The translations under genes were made by a program, and so were the position numbers. DNA of 64,000 nucleotides, taken from positions 7,130,001 through 7,194,000 of the forward strand of contig NZ_VIVR01000001.1 in the NCBI RefSeq assembly GCF_007828955.1, written 5' to 3'. The DNA is from Kitasatospora atroaurantiaca. GTDB lineage: Bacteria > Actinomycetota > Actinomycetes > Streptomycetales > Streptomycetaceae. Every line of letters begins with the position of its first letter. The first letter of the stretch is position 1. The notes under the pieces were generated by a model, which saw only the letters and a program-made list of their open reading frames with translations, was not told where the DNA came from and did not search any database. This document shows positions 26,567 to 35,717 of the stretch, piece by piece.

Positions 26567-26597
26567 GGTGGTGCCCCGGGGAGTCCGGGGCACCACC
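26567..26597 (-). terminator. Hairpin after the GH-A/CBM2 gene
   Basis: A perfect 13-bp stem (26567-26579 with 26585-26597) with a 5-base loop lies 8 bases past the stop at 26606. Confidence 0.8.
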
Positions 26598-26605
26598 GGT
26601 CGGGT

Positions 26606-28375
26606 TCATCCGATCGCGCAGGAGGCGCCGTTGAACCAGAAGGCGGAGGGATTGGCGTCGCTCCTGGACCAGGTGGCGTTGAAGCCCCACTGGACGCTCC
26701 CGCCCTGCGGGACGGCGGCGTCGTACCACACGTTCGCGGCGTTGACGCTCGTGCCGCTCTGCGACACCGAGGCGCTCCAGGTGTTGGTGATGGCGTTGTC
26801 GCCGGGGAAGGTGAAGCCGAGGCTCCAGCCGTTGACCTGGCCGAGGCTGTTGTTGACGACGGTGACGGTGCCGACCATGCCGCCCGGCCACTCGTTCTTG
26901 TTGTAGACGACCCGGCAGGGCGCGCTGGTCGGGTGCATCTGCACCACGGTGATCCCGTAGGCCGGCACGGTCTGGGCGGTGGTGCTGCCGGACTGGGCCG
27001 AGCCGATCGAGTGACCGTTCTTCAGGTACGAGTAGACGGTCGGGGTGGCGGAGGACGGGGTGAAGCCGGTGTACGACAGGCTGACCGTGGCGGCGTTGTT
27101 CGGGTCCTTGTTGATCAGCATGACGGTCACGTCGCCGTTGGCCTTCCGCACGGCGTGTGCGGAGAGCAGCGAGGACGAGCTGGCGGCCTTGACCAGTGTG
27201 TCCCCGGGCGCGCCCAGCTTGGAGATCATCTGGGTGCCGTAGTAGGCGGGGAAGGGCGTGTTGACGGTCGGCTCGCAGCCGGCGCCGCTGGAGACCATGC
27301 CGCCGTCGTTGTAGTCGGTGGCGCCCTCGACGGTGGTCACCTTGGTGCAGTCGGTGCCGTTGCGCAGGTCCCACCAGTCGACGTTGAACGCGCCGTTCTC
27401 GATCCAGGTGAGGTAGTTGTCCGGCGCGAACAGGCCGTTCGGGGAGGTGTCCAGGTACGCCTGGGCGTTCGCCTCGGTCACCGCGATGCCGACGTTGGGG
27501 GCGTTGGTTCCGGCGTACTGGTTGATCAGCGAGCGCACGGCGCCGGCGATGGCCGGGTTCTGGGCCTGCGGCTTGGTGAGCAGGTCGGCCGGGCTGGTGC
27601 TGGTCGGGTAGGCGTGCACGATGGCGAAGTCGATCTTCGAGCCGGCGATCGACAGGACGGTGTGGTTCCAGTCCATGGTGTCGCCCGGGCCGACGATGCC
27701 GTCCGGCCAGTAACCGGGGGTGGTCAGCACGGCGCCGATCTTGATGCCCGGGTCGACCGCCTTCATCGCCGAGACGTACTGCACCAGGTTGTTGGCGTAG
27801 GTCGTGGCGCTCTTGCTGCTGTGGGTGTCGTACTCCCAGCCGTTGCCGTTGCTGTACTCGCCGTTGCCGTAGACCTCGTTGCCGATCTCCCAGTACTTGA
27901 CGCCGTAGCCCTTGGTGACGTTGGCGTACCGGACCCAGTCGGCGGCCTCCTGGGGGGTGCCGGACCCGTAGTTGGCGGTGATGATCGGCTGCGCTCCGGC
28001 GGCGCGCACGGTGCCCATGAAGGCGTCGAAGCCGGTGTTCGGGGCAACGTACGCACCGGCCTCGGCGGTGCCGGTCTGCCAGTGGTAGACGTCGGAGTGG
28101 CTGCCGCCGGGGTAGCGGACGGTGTTGAAGCCGGCCGTGCTGAGCAGGCCGGGGGTGGCGGCGGAGTTCATGTTGGCGTCGTAGACCGGGATGTTCACGC
28201 CGACGCCGGTGGCGGGGACGGTGGCGAGCTGCAGGGCGGCGTCGACGGACACCGACACGGAGTTCGCGGCGACGGCGGGCGGTGCGACGGCGGCGATCGC
28301 GCCGGTGGCGGCGAGCGCGAGGGCCGCCGCGACGGCTATGGCGCGCCCATGACAGGACTGGACTGACCTTCTCAT
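26606..28375 (-). CDS. Secreted clan GH-A glycosidase (GH51/GH39-like) with C-terminal CBM2
   Basis: A 589-residue secreted enzyme. The signal peptide is residues 1-36 (cleavage near AVAANS). The catalytic domain (about 40-475) has the clan GH-A motifs NTVRYPGGSHSDVYHW, YWEIGNEVYGNG (acid/base E167) and GIAVTEANAQAY (nucleophile E301). The C-terminal 100 residues are a CBM2 cellulose-binding domain bounded by Cys in APCRVVYNKNEW and NGASCAIG, with WSLGFTFPGDNAI. The start is ATG at 28375 with GGAGGGA upstream; a longer frame reading is not supported. GNE is the GH51-style motif, so arabinofuranosidase activity on cell-wall polysaccharide is plausible, but the exact family is uncertain. Confidence 0.87.
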   Translation of the reverse strand: MRRSVQSCHGRAIAVAAALALAATGAIAAVAPPAVAANSVSVSVDAALQLATVPATGVGVNIPVYDANMNSAATPGLLSTAGFNTVRYPGGSHSDVYHWQTGTAEAGAYVAPNTGFDAFMGTVRAAGAQPIITANYGSGTPQEAADWVRYANVTKGYGVKYWEIGNEVYGNGEYSNGNGWEYDTHSSKSATTYANNLVQYVSAMKAVDPGIKIGAVLTTPGYWPDGIVGPGDTMDWNHTVLSIAGSKIDFAIVHAYPTSTSPADLLTKPQAQNPAIAGAVRSLINQYAGTNAPNVGIAVTEANAQAYLDTSPNGLFAPDNYLTWIENGAFNVDWWDLRNGTDCTKVTTVEGATDYNDGGMVSSGAGCEPTVNTPFPAYYGTQMISKLGAPGDTLVKAASSSSLLSAHAVRKANGDVTVMLINKDPNNAATVSLSYTGFTPSSATPTVYSYLKNGHSIGSAQSGSTTAQTVPAYGITVVQMHPTSAPCRVVYNKNEWPGGMVGTVTVVNNSLGQVNGWSLGFTFPGDNAITNTWSASVSQSGTSVNAANVWYDAAVPQGGSVQWGFNATWSRSDANPSAFWFNGASCAIG

Positions 28376-28543
28376 TGCGTCCCTCCAGGGGGTGGGGGTG
28401 CGTGGAGTTCGGTTGGGGGTCGAACTCCTGCGTTCTGGACGGTGGGCCCGGCACGGTTGCACGGGGTCGGGCCCGGACGAGAAGCGTGGTCGGTACGGAT
28501 GCGGGCCGGCGCGGTGGGGCGCGCGCGCTCGCCGAGCGCATGG
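28376..28543 (-). promoter_or_regulatory. Gap between GH36 and GH-A/CBM2 genes with an 8-bp hairpin
   Basis: This 168-bp spacer includes an inverted repeat GGAGTTCG (28404-28411) / CGAACTCC (28421-28428) and probably the promoter of the CBM2 gene. No operator copy from the LacI palindrome was found here. Confidence 0.4.
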
Positions 28544-30685
28544 TCAACTCCGTTCGGGAGAGGTCCTGGTGAGGCGCAGCAGGACGGCGGACGGCGCCGC
28601 CGGGAGGGTCAGAGCGAGTTCGGCGGCATCCGGCCTCCAGACAGTGCCGGCCCGGCTGGAGGCCGGGTAGAGCACCTCGACGTGGACGTCCGCACCGGCC
28701 AGGTGGGGCAGGTCGAGGTCCCTGACGGTCTCCTCGCCGGTGCGCCGCCAGGCGGTGACGTAGGTGGTGTCCGGGGTGCGCAGCGCCAGGGTGATCCACG
28801 GGTCCTCCCAGTTGGGGAGCCCGAGCGGCCAGGCGGGCACCGCCTCGCGGAGATCGGCGCGGATCGACTTGTGGACGGCCACCGCCTCGTGGACCAGGTC
28901 CCGGGCTTCCGGGGAGAGTTCGGTGAGGCGGCCGGAGAGGTGGATGCGGCCGAGGAGCGCGCTCGCCATGGTGAAGGCGACCTCGTCGAGGGAGTCCTCG
29001 GGCAGCGGGTACGCCCAGACGGCGCCCTGCTCGGGGGTGACGGCGGTGGGGGCCGCCGCCGCGATCGGGGCGTAGCGCAGCAGGTCCTGCTGGTCGCTGG
29101 TGGACTGCAGCTGGAGCCGGGAGAGCAGGGCGTAGTCCATCCGCATGCCGCCGGAGGCGCAGTTCTCGAGCACCAGGTCCGGGTACCGGTCCAGGATGCC
29201 GTCCAGCCAGTCGAGCTGGGCCCGGTTGTGGCCGAGCAGGCCGGCCGCCGGGGCCTCGGCCGGGTGGCTGCTGGTGCCGGACCCGGGGTCGGTGTTGTGG
29301 TCGAGCTTGAGGTAGCCGATGCCCCACTCGCCGACCAGGCGGTCCACCACGCCGTCCAGGTGGGCCCGGGCGGCCGGGTGACGCAGGTCGAGGTGGTAGC
29401 GGCCACCGCCCTCCTCCACGCGCCGATCGTCGCGGCGGAAGAACGCCTCCTCCGGCAGGGAGGCGGCCACCGGACTGTTCGTCCCGACCGCCTCGGGCTC
29501 CAGCCACAGGCCGGGGACCATGCCCCGCTCCCGGATGCGGTCCAGCACCTCGTGGATCCCGTTCGGGCCGGGGAACCGGGAGGCTGACGGCTCCCAGGCG
29601 CCGACGGAGCTCCACCAGTTGTCGCCGTCGTCGTACCAGCCGGCGTCGATGACGAAGTACTCCGCGCCGGCCTCGGCGGCGGCTTCGACCAGCGGCAGCA
29701 GCTTGGCCGTGGTGGGGTCGCCCATCAGGCAGTTCATGTAGTCGTTGAAGATCACCGGCAGTCGGCGGTGGTCGGGGTGCGGTCGGCGGGTGGCGCGGCG
29801 GTAGCTGGTGAGGGCGGCGAAGGCTCCGTCGGGGCCGCCCTCCGCAGCCAGCGCCAGGGCCACCGGCACGGTGCGGAACTCGGTGCCGGGCTCCAGCGGG
29901 TGGCGCCAGCCGTGGTCGGCGGCGTTCGGGCCGTACAGTGCCGCGTACGCGGTGTCGTCGCGCACGCCGCACTCCCAGCGCCAGCCGCCGCCGTTGTGCT
30001 CGATCTGCCACAGCCAGGTACGGCCGGACTCGCGTTCCGTCAGGCCGCCCATCGGCAGCCGGCCGCAGCTGGACCACACGCCCTGACCGGCGACGACGCG
30101 GGTGCTGCGGCCGGCTGTGGTGTGGAAGCGGCCGCCCCGCTCGGGCGAGGACACCCGCAGCGGCCGGCGCTGCCAGCGGCATTCGGCGAACCATTCGTTC
30201 TCCGCCCACAACAGCTCCGCGCCGTCCAGGGCCGCCGGGTCGCCCCCGGTGAGGCAGCCCGCGACGAGCGACCCGACCGACTCCAGGTGGAGAGTCCGAT
30301 CCCCTTCGTTGCGCAGCAGGACTTCGCTGCGCAGCACCGGCAGGCCGTCCGGGGACCGGTAGACCGCCTGGGCGGTCAGGCCGGTCTCGGGCTCGTGGAG
30401 GTCGACGGTGAGTACGTGCCAGTCGCCGTCCCTAATCGCGTGGTGGGAGCGGTGGCGCAGCCGCGAGCCGAGGACGGTGTTGACGAGGTGGCGGCCCGAC
30501 CAGTAGCGGCCGAGGCCGGCGGTCGTCACCTCCACCAGCGGCAGCGGTGCGGCGGGGCGTGGGGCGGCGGTCTTCTCACCGGGTGCGCCGATGCGGACCA
30601 GGCGCGGCGGGCCGGGCTCGTCCAGGGCGATCTCCAGCTCCAGGGCGGCGTGACCCCAGCGGATCGTCTCGAGCGGGTCGGTCAT
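28544..30685 (-). CDS. GH36 alpha-galactosidase
   Basis: A 713-residue cytoplasmic enzyme that releases terminal alpha-galactose. The N-terminal beta-domain spans about 1-300. The barrel has FNDYMNCLMGDPTT, FVIDAGWYDDG, LWLEPEAVG, the nucleophile in GIGYLKLDHNTDPG (D462) and the acid/base Asp in QLQSTSDQQD (D531), with ENCASGGMRMDYALL between. A C-terminal beta-domain follows. ATG start with GAGGAAGG upstream. It is 38 bases downstream of a GH42 gene in the leftward operon that starts at the binding protein (37396). It would process galactosylated oligosaccharides, perhaps galactomannan or raffinose-type sugars alongside xyloglucan. Confidence 0.93.
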   Translation of the reverse strand: MTDPLETIRWGHAALELEIALDEPGPPRLVRIGAPGEKTAAPRPAAPLPLVEVTTAGLGRYWSGRHLVNTVLGSRLRHRSHHAIRDGDWHVLTVDLHEPETGLTAQAVYRSPDGLPVLRSEVLLRNEGDRTLHLESVGSLVAGCLTGGDPAALDGAELLWAENEWFAECRWQRRPLRVSSPERGGRFHTTAGRSTRVVAGQGVWSSCGRLPMGGLTERESGRTWLWQIEHNGGGWRWECGVRDDTAYAALYGPNAADHGWRHPLEPGTEFRTVPVALALAAEGGPDGAFAALTSYRRATRRPHPDHRRLPVIFNDYMNCLMGDPTTAKLLPLVEAAAEAGAEYFVIDAGWYDDGDNWWSSVGAWEPSASRFPGPNGIHEVLDRIRERGMVPGLWLEPEAVGTNSPVAASLPEEAFFRRDDRRVEEGGGRYHLDLRHPAARAHLDGVVDRLVGEWGIGYLKLDHNTDPGSGTSSHPAEAPAAGLLGHNRAQLDWLDGILDRYPDLVLENCASGGMRMDYALLSRLQLQSTSDQQDLLRYAPIAAAAPTAVTPEQGAVWAYPLPEDSLDEVAFTMASALLGRIHLSGRLTELSPEARDLVHEAVAVHKSIRADLREAVPAWPLGLPNWEDPWITLALRTPDTTYVTAWRRTGEETVRDLDLPHLAGADVHVEVLYPASSRAGTVWRPDAAELALTLPAAPSAVLLRLTRTSPERS

Positions 30686-30723
30686 GGCGGCCTTCCTCGA
30701 TGGGGGAGACGTCGGGTGCGGAG

Positions 30724-32709
30724 TCAGTGCGCTCGCAGGACGGCGCAGCCGCCGGGCGGCAGTTCGCGCAGGGGCCCGTCCGTGAGGAGGTCGTGGCCCG
30801 GGCGGGGCAGCGGGACCGCGTCGTCTCGGTGGTTGAGCAGCAGGAGCCAGCGCCGGCCGTCGGGGGCGTGCCGGGCGACGGCCTCGACGCCGGGCGGCAG
30901 GCCCGGCAGCTCCGGGGCGACCCCGGCCTCGGTGAGCAGCCGGCCGACCAGGGCGGCGTAGCCGGTGTCGTCGAGGCGGGTGGAGAGGTACCAGCCGTAG
31001 CCGGAGCCGAAGTCGTGACGGGTGAGCGCGGGGCTGCCGGCCAGCATGCCGTGGGTGTAGGCGGCGAGCGTTTCGGCACCTTCGGTGCTCAGGGACTCGC
31101 TCCAGGAGTCGGCCGTCGAGCCGTCGGAGAGCGTGATCTGCTCATCCTGGCGCAGCGGGCGGTACTCCTCGACCCGGATGCCGAGCGCCTCGCGCAGCGG
31201 GGCGGCCGGGTAGCCGCCGAGCCGGGCGTGCAGGCGCTCGTTGACCATGCCGCTGAAGTGCTGCACCAGCAGGGTGCCACCGGCGGCGACGTAGCGGCGC
31301 AGGTTCCCGGCGCCTGCGTCGGTGAGCAGGAACAGCGCCGGGGCGATCACCAGCCGGTAGCGGCTCAGATCGTGCTCGGGGTGGGCGAAGTCGACCGTCC
31401 GTCCGGCCTCCCAGAGCGCCCGGTGCGCGCGGCTCAGCGCGGCGAAGTAGTCGAGCTCGGAGGACGGGAGCCCGTCGATGTCCATCGCCCACCAGGCGTC
31501 GGAGTCGTGCAGGACGGCGACCTCGGCCCGGACGGTGGAGCCGGCGAGTTCGCCGAGCCGGGCGACGGCCTCCCCGGTCGCCGTGACCTCGCGGAAGGTA
31601 CGGCTGTCCGCCCCGGCGTGCGGGACCATCGCCGAGTGCCACTGCTCGGCGCCGGCTCGGGACTGGCGCCACTGGAAGAACAGCGCGCCCTCCGAGCCTC
31701 GGGCGATGTGGGCGAGCGAGTGGCGCAGGATGTCCCCCGGCTCCTTGGCCAGGACGCGGCCGCCGGCGTAGACGGTGTTGGTGCCCTGTTCCATCAGCAG
31801 CCAGGGGCCGCCGCCGGCGAACGAACGGGCCCGGTCCGCGTCGAAGGCGGCATGGGCGGCGGCGTCGACGCCGGGTGCGCCGGGGTAGTGATCGATCGAG
31901 ACCAGGTCGACCTCGCGGCCGAAGGCCCACAGGTCCAGGTTCTGGTAGCTGGGCACCATGAGGTTGGTCGTCACCGGGCGGTCGCTGTGGGCGCGGATCG
32001 CGTCGCGCTGCTCGCGGTAGGCGGCGAGGGTCTCGTCGGACCAGAAGCGGCTGAAGTCCAGTGCCTGGCCGGGGTTGCGGTGCCACTGGCTGTCGCGGGG
32101 CGGCAGTATCTGTTCCCACGAGGTGTAGCGCTGGCTCCAGAAGGCCGTGCCCCAGGCCTCGTTGAGGGCGTCAAGGGATCCGTGGCGGGCACGCAGCCAG
32201 ACCCGGAAGGCGGCGGCGGTGTGGTCGCAGAGGCAGAGCGTCACGTACTCGTTGTGAACGTGCCACAGGGCGAGCGCCGGGTGGTCCCCGTAGCGTTCGG
32301 CGAGGGCGCCGGCGATGCGGCGGGCGGCCCGGCGATAGGCAGGGGCGGTGAGGCAGTAGGTGTCCCGGCTGCCGTGGGTCAGGCGGGTACCGTCCGGGCG
32401 GACCGGCAGGGCGTCGGGGTGGGCGAGGGTGAACCAGGGCGGCGGGGAAGCGGTCGGGGTGGCGAGGTCGACGGCGACGCCGTTGGCGTGCAGGCGGTCG
32501 AGGTGGGCGTCGAGCCAGTCGAAGTCGTACCGTCCCTCCTCGGGCTCCAGCAGAGCCCAGGAGAAGACACCCACGGTGGCGAGGTTGACCCGCGCCCGGC
32601 GCATGAGTTCGTCGTCCTGCTTCCAGACCTGCTCGTCCCACTGCTCGGGGTTGTAGTCCCCGCCGAAGGCGAGGCCGCCGAGTCGGTCGGTGAGCCGTCG
32701 GATGTCCAT
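30724..32709 (-). CDS. GH42 beta-galactosidase (second copy)
   Basis: A 661-residue cytoplasmic beta-galactosidase. The barrel starts GGDYNPEQWDEQVW; the acid/base Glu is in WHVHNEYVTLCLCDH (E154) and the nucleophile in WLLMEQGTNTVY (E307). A Cys-containing loop (CLCDH) recalls the metal-site region of GH42 enzymes. The trimerisation domain spans about 385-590. It is clearly divergent from the GH42 at 19267-21384 (shorter, different loops), so it is not a recent duplicate. It lies 27 bases after the lacI gene in the importer operon and likely trims galactose from imported oligosaccharides. Confidence 0.93.
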   Translation of the reverse strand: MDIRRLTDRLGGLAFGGDYNPEQWDEQVWKQDDELMRRARVNLATVGVFSWALLEPEEGRYDFDWLDAHLDRLHANGVAVDLATPTASPPPWFTLAHPDALPVRPDGTRLTHGSRDTYCLTAPAYRRAARRIAGALAERYGDHPALALWHVHNEYVTLCLCDHTAAAFRVWLRARHGSLDALNEAWGTAFWSQRYTSWEQILPPRDSQWHRNPGQALDFSRFWSDETLAAYREQRDAIRAHSDRPVTTNLMVPSYQNLDLWAFGREVDLVSIDHYPGAPGVDAAAHAAFDADRARSFAGGGPWLLMEQGTNTVYAGGRVLAKEPGDILRHSLAHIARGSEGALFFQWRQSRAGAEQWHSAMVPHAGADSRTFREVTATGEAVARLGELAGSTVRAEVAVLHDSDAWWAMDIDGLPSSELDYFAALSRAHRALWEAGRTVDFAHPEHDLSRYRLVIAPALFLLTDAGAGNLRRYVAAGGTLLVQHFSGMVNERLHARLGGYPAAPLREALGIRVEEYRPLRQDEQITLSDGSTADSWSESLSTEGAETLAAYTHGMLAGSPALTRHDFGSGYGWYLSTRLDDTGYAALVGRLLTEAGVAPELPGLPPGVEAVARHAPDGRRWLLLLNHRDDAVPLPRPGHDLLTDGPLRELPPGGCAVLRAH

Positions 32710-32736
32710 CTGGGAACCGTCCTTCCGGGAGCGGTG

Positions 32737-33765
32737 TCAAGTGCGGCGCGGGGCCCCGGCGGTGCTTTCCCGGACCACCAGCTCCGGTGGCATCAGGAGG
32801 AGTTGGTCCTCGGGCCGGTCACCCGCGGCGGTCGCGGCGATCCTTGCCATGACCTGCTCGACGGCGACCTGTCCGAGGTCCTTCTTCGGGCTGGTCACGG
32901 AGGTGAGTCGGGGGGAGTACTGCTCGGCCATCGGGTCGGGGCAGATGGCGATGACGGAGGCGTCCTCCGGCACGGTCCGCCCACTGGCGCGCAGCAGGGT
33001 GAGCAGCGGGCCGATGGCGGCCTCGTTCTGCACCACGAACCCGGTGGTCTCCGGGCGGTCCGCGAGGATGCGTGCCAGGGTGCCGGCGGTGCTCTCGTAG
33101 CTGCCCTCGCACGGTCGGTGGAGGAAGCGCAGGTCGCGCCGCTCGGCGCGGGCGCGGAAGCCGCTCAGGGTGCGTTCGGCGTAGCCGGCGTGCCGCCGGT
33201 AGACGCCGCTGCTGTAGCCGATGAAGGCGATGTCGCGGTGGCCGAGGTCGGCCAGGTGGTCGGCGCACAGGGCGCCCGCGGTGGCGAAGTCGTGGTCGAC
33301 GCAGGAGAGGCCGGCGGGATCGTCGGGCAGACCGATGAGGGCGGCCGGGATCTGCTCGGCGCGCAGGACCGGGACGCGGTCGTCGTCCAGTCGGACGTCC
33401 ATGAGGATGACGCCGTCGGCGAGTCCGGTGGCGGCGACCCGGCGGACGCCGTCGGGCCCCTCGTTGTTGGTGAGCAGCAGGACGTCGTGGCCGTGCTCGC
33501 GGGCGGCCACCGTGACCGCGATGGCGATCTCCATCATGGTGGGCACGTGCACCTCGGGGTGGAGCGGCACCACCAGGGCGATGATGTGCGATCGCTTGCC
33601 GGCCAGCGCCCGGGCACCAGCGTTGGGGTGGTAGCCGAGTTCCGTGATGGCCTGCTCGATGCGGGTCCTGGTCAGGTCCGCGATCGGCCGCTTGCCGCTG
33701 AGGGCGTAGCTGACCGTGCTCGACGAGACGCCGGCGCGCTTGGCCACATCGGCGAGTGTCACCAT
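32737..33765 (-). CDS. LacI-family transcriptional regulator within the importer operon
   Basis: A 342-residue repressor: HTH MVTLADVAKRAGVSSSTVSY, hinge YHPNAGARALAGKRS, then effector domain with GHRDIAFIGYSSG and TGFVVQNEAAIGPLL. ATG start with GAAGGAA upstream. It sits between the permease genes and GH42 on the same strand (gaps of 33 and 27 bases), so it is co-transcribed with what it probably controls. The likely operators are the TCGAAGCGCTTCGA-type palindromes in the divergent promoter at 37397-37606. Confidence 0.92.
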   Translation of the reverse strand: MVTLADVAKRAGVSSSTVSYALSGKRPIADLTRTRIEQAITELGYHPNAGARALAGKRSHIIALVVPLHPEVHVPTMMEIAIAVTVAAREHGHDVLLLTNNEGPDGVRRVAATGLADGVILMDVRLDDDRVPVLRAEQIPAALIGLPDDPAGLSCVDHDFATAGALCADHLADLGHRDIAFIGYSSGVYRRHAGYAERTLSGFRARAERRDLRFLHRPCEGSYESTAGTLARILADRPETTGFVVQNEAAIGPLLTLLRASGRTVPEDASVIAICPDPMAEQYSPRLTSVTSPKKDLGQVAVEQVMARIAATAAGDRPEDQLLLMPPELVVRESTAGAPRRT

Positions 33766-33798
33766 CGTGCTGTTCCTTCGATTGGGTTCCGGTAGGGC

Positions 33799-34773
33799 TC
33801 AGCCCTTGATCGCGCCGGTCAGGACACCGGTGCGCAGGTGCTTCTGCACGAACGGGTACACGATCACCAGCGGTACGAGGGTGAGGACCACGACCGCCAT
33901 CTGCAGCGACAGCGGGGCGGTCTGCGCGTGGGCGCTGCCGAAGCCGGAGTTGACGGAACCGGGTAGGCCGTTGCCCCGGTTGACGTAGGTGAGCAGCACG
34001 TACTGCAGCGGCCACTTCTGACTGTCCGTCGGCATGTAGAGCATCACGTTGAAGAAGGAGTTCCAGTAGCCCACGGCGTAGAAGAGCGCGGTGACCGCGG
34101 TGACGGCGCGCGAGGTGGGCAGGACGACGGACCACAGGATCCGCCAGTCGCCGGCGCCGTCCATTCGGGCGGCGTCGATCAGTTCGGAGGAGGTGTCCTG
34201 GTAGAACGCGCGCAGCACCAGGATGTTGAAGACGGAGACCGCGCCCGGCAGGATCAGCGCCCACCACTGGCCGTAGCCGCCCAGCCCGGTGACCACCAGG
34301 AAGCTCGGGATCAGGCCGCCGCCGACGAACATCGTGACGATCAGCACCATCAGGATGAAGCGGTGCCCGAAGGAGCGCGACCGGGAGAGGCCGTAGGCGC
34401 ACAGGACCGAGACGGCCATGGAGACCGCCGTTCCGACCATGGTGATGCCCAGGCTCACCATCAGTGCGGTGACGACCGTCGGGTCGCTGAGCATCTGACG
34501 GTACGTCTCGGTGCTCAGGCCGTCCGGCCAGATCACCAGACCGCCGGCCCGGTTGACGGCACCGGGCGTGGAGAAGCTGGTCAGCACTATGATCCAGAGC
34601 GGGACCAGGATGACGGCGAGCGTCGTCCCGAGCGTCAGCCCCTTGGCGGTTCGACCGACGATGGTGGGCGGCTCCTCCCAGGGCGGGCGGGCGGAGCGCG
34701 CCCTGCGCCGGGTGGTGCCTGCTTCCCGGCCGCGCCGTTCGCGCCGGGAACCGATGGTGAGTGCGTTGGTCAT
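33799..34773 (-). CDS. Oligosaccharide ABC transporter permease, LplC/YtcP type
   Basis: A 324-residue permease. A basic, Pro-rich cytoplasmic N-terminus (about 50 residues) precedes six membrane helices. The coupling loop is DAARMDGAGDWRIL and the end is the typical GVLTGAIKG. The start at 34773 overlaps the upstream stop as ATGA. With its partner and binding protein it belongs to the LplABC-like group, often linked to complex plant oligosaccharides. Confidence 0.93.
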   Translation of the reverse strand: MTNALTIGSRRERRGREAGTTRRRARSARPPWEEPPTIVGRTAKGLTLGTTLAVILVPLWIIVLTSFSTPGAVNRAGGLVIWPDGLSTETYRQMLSDPTVVTALMVSLGITMVGTAVSMAVSVLCAYGLSRSRSFGHRFILMVLIVTMFVGGGLIPSFLVVTGLGGYGQWWALILPGAVSVFNILVLRAFYQDTSSELIDAARMDGAGDWRILWSVVLPTSRAVTAVTALFYAVGYWNSFFNVMLYMPTDSQKWPLQYVLLTYVNRGNGLPGSVNSGFGSAHAQTAPLSLQMAVVVLTLVPLVIVYPFVQKHLRTGVLTGAIKG

Positions 34774-35717
34774 TTTCGGTACAGCCCGTCCTCGCCGAAG
34801 GCGTGTGCCAGCTTGTTGGCGCCCCAGATGAGCAGCAGCGAGACCACGCTCTTGAAGAGCCCGGCCGCCGCGCCGTAGCTGTAGCCGCCGGTGGCGATGC
34901 CGTAGTAGAAGGAGAAGGTGTCCAGGACGTCCGCCGCCTCGTGGCCGACCGCGTCGCGCTGGATCAGGAACTGCTCGAAGCCGACGGACAGCGCGTTGCC
35001 GAGGCGCAGGACCAGCATCAGGACGATCACCCCGCGCAGGCCCGGCAGCGTGATGTGCCACATCCGCCTCAGCCGTCCCGCGCCGTCCGCCGCCGCGGCC
35101 TCGTACAGCTCACTGTTGATCGCGCTGAGCGCCGCGAGGAAGACGATGATCCCCCAGCCGGCCTCCTTCCAGATCGCCTGGGAGGTGACCAACAGGGCGA
35201 AGGTGTGCGGGTTGGTCATGATGTCCCAGGTGCCGATGTCGTGCTGGCGCAGGAACTGGTTGAGCACGCCGGCGCCGCCCAGCATCTGCTGGAAGATGGT
35301 GATCGCGAGCACCCACGAGAAGAAGTGCGGCAGGTAGACCACGGACTGGAACAGGTTGCGGATCCGCTCGCTCATCACCGAGTTGAGCAGCAGGGCGAGC
35401 GCGATCGGGACCGGGAAGAACAGGACCAGCTGCACGAAGCTCAGGTACAGCGTGTTCCTCATCGAGGCCCAGAACGCCGGGTCGCCGAACAGCTGCTGGA
35501 ACTGGTCGAAACCGACCCACTCGCTGTGCCAGACCCCGACCAGCGGGTCGTACTCCTGGAAGGCGGTGACGATGCCGAACAGCGGGACGTAGTTGAACAC
35601 CAGGAGCAGGGCGACCGCGGGCACCGTCATCAACAGGAGCGACCGGTCGCGCCGCAGTCTGATCCGCCAGTTGAGCCGCGCGCTGCCGGCCGGGCGCTGC
35701 GGTGCTGCGCTGCTCAC
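34770..35717 (-). CDS. Oligosaccharide ABC transporter permease, LplB type
   Basis: A 315-residue permease with six membrane helices and the motifs NYVPLFGIVTAFQEYDP, LPHFFSWVLAITIF and coupling loop EAAAADGAGRLRRMW. I chose GTG at 35717, which overlaps the stop of the binding-protein gene as GTGA; the frame is open further upstream but that part lies inside the preceding gene. No ATPase is encoded nearby, so a shared ATPase must energise the system. Confidence 0.92.
   Translation of the reverse strand: MSSAAPQRPAGSARLNWRIRLRRDRSLLLMTVPAVALLLVFNYVPLFGIVTAFQEYDPLVGVWHSEWVGFDQFQQLFGDPAFWASMRNTLYLSFVQLVLFFPVPIALALLLNSVMSERIRNLFQSVVYLPHFFSWVLAITIFQQMLGGAGVLNQFLRQHDIGTWDIMTNPHTFALLVTSQAIWKEAGWGIIVFLAALSAINSELYEAAAADGAGRLRRMWHITLPGLRGVIVLMLVLRLGNALSVGFEQFLIQRDAVGHEAADVLDTFSFYYGIATGGYSYGAAAGLFKSVVSLLLIWGANKLAHAFGEDGLYRK

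Noticed and set aside
25203..30209. 1668-codon minus-strand frame running across GH43, GH-A/CBM2 and GH36
   Set aside because: It is extremely Arg/Pro/His-rich and crosses three well-supported genes out of frame; high-GC artefact.
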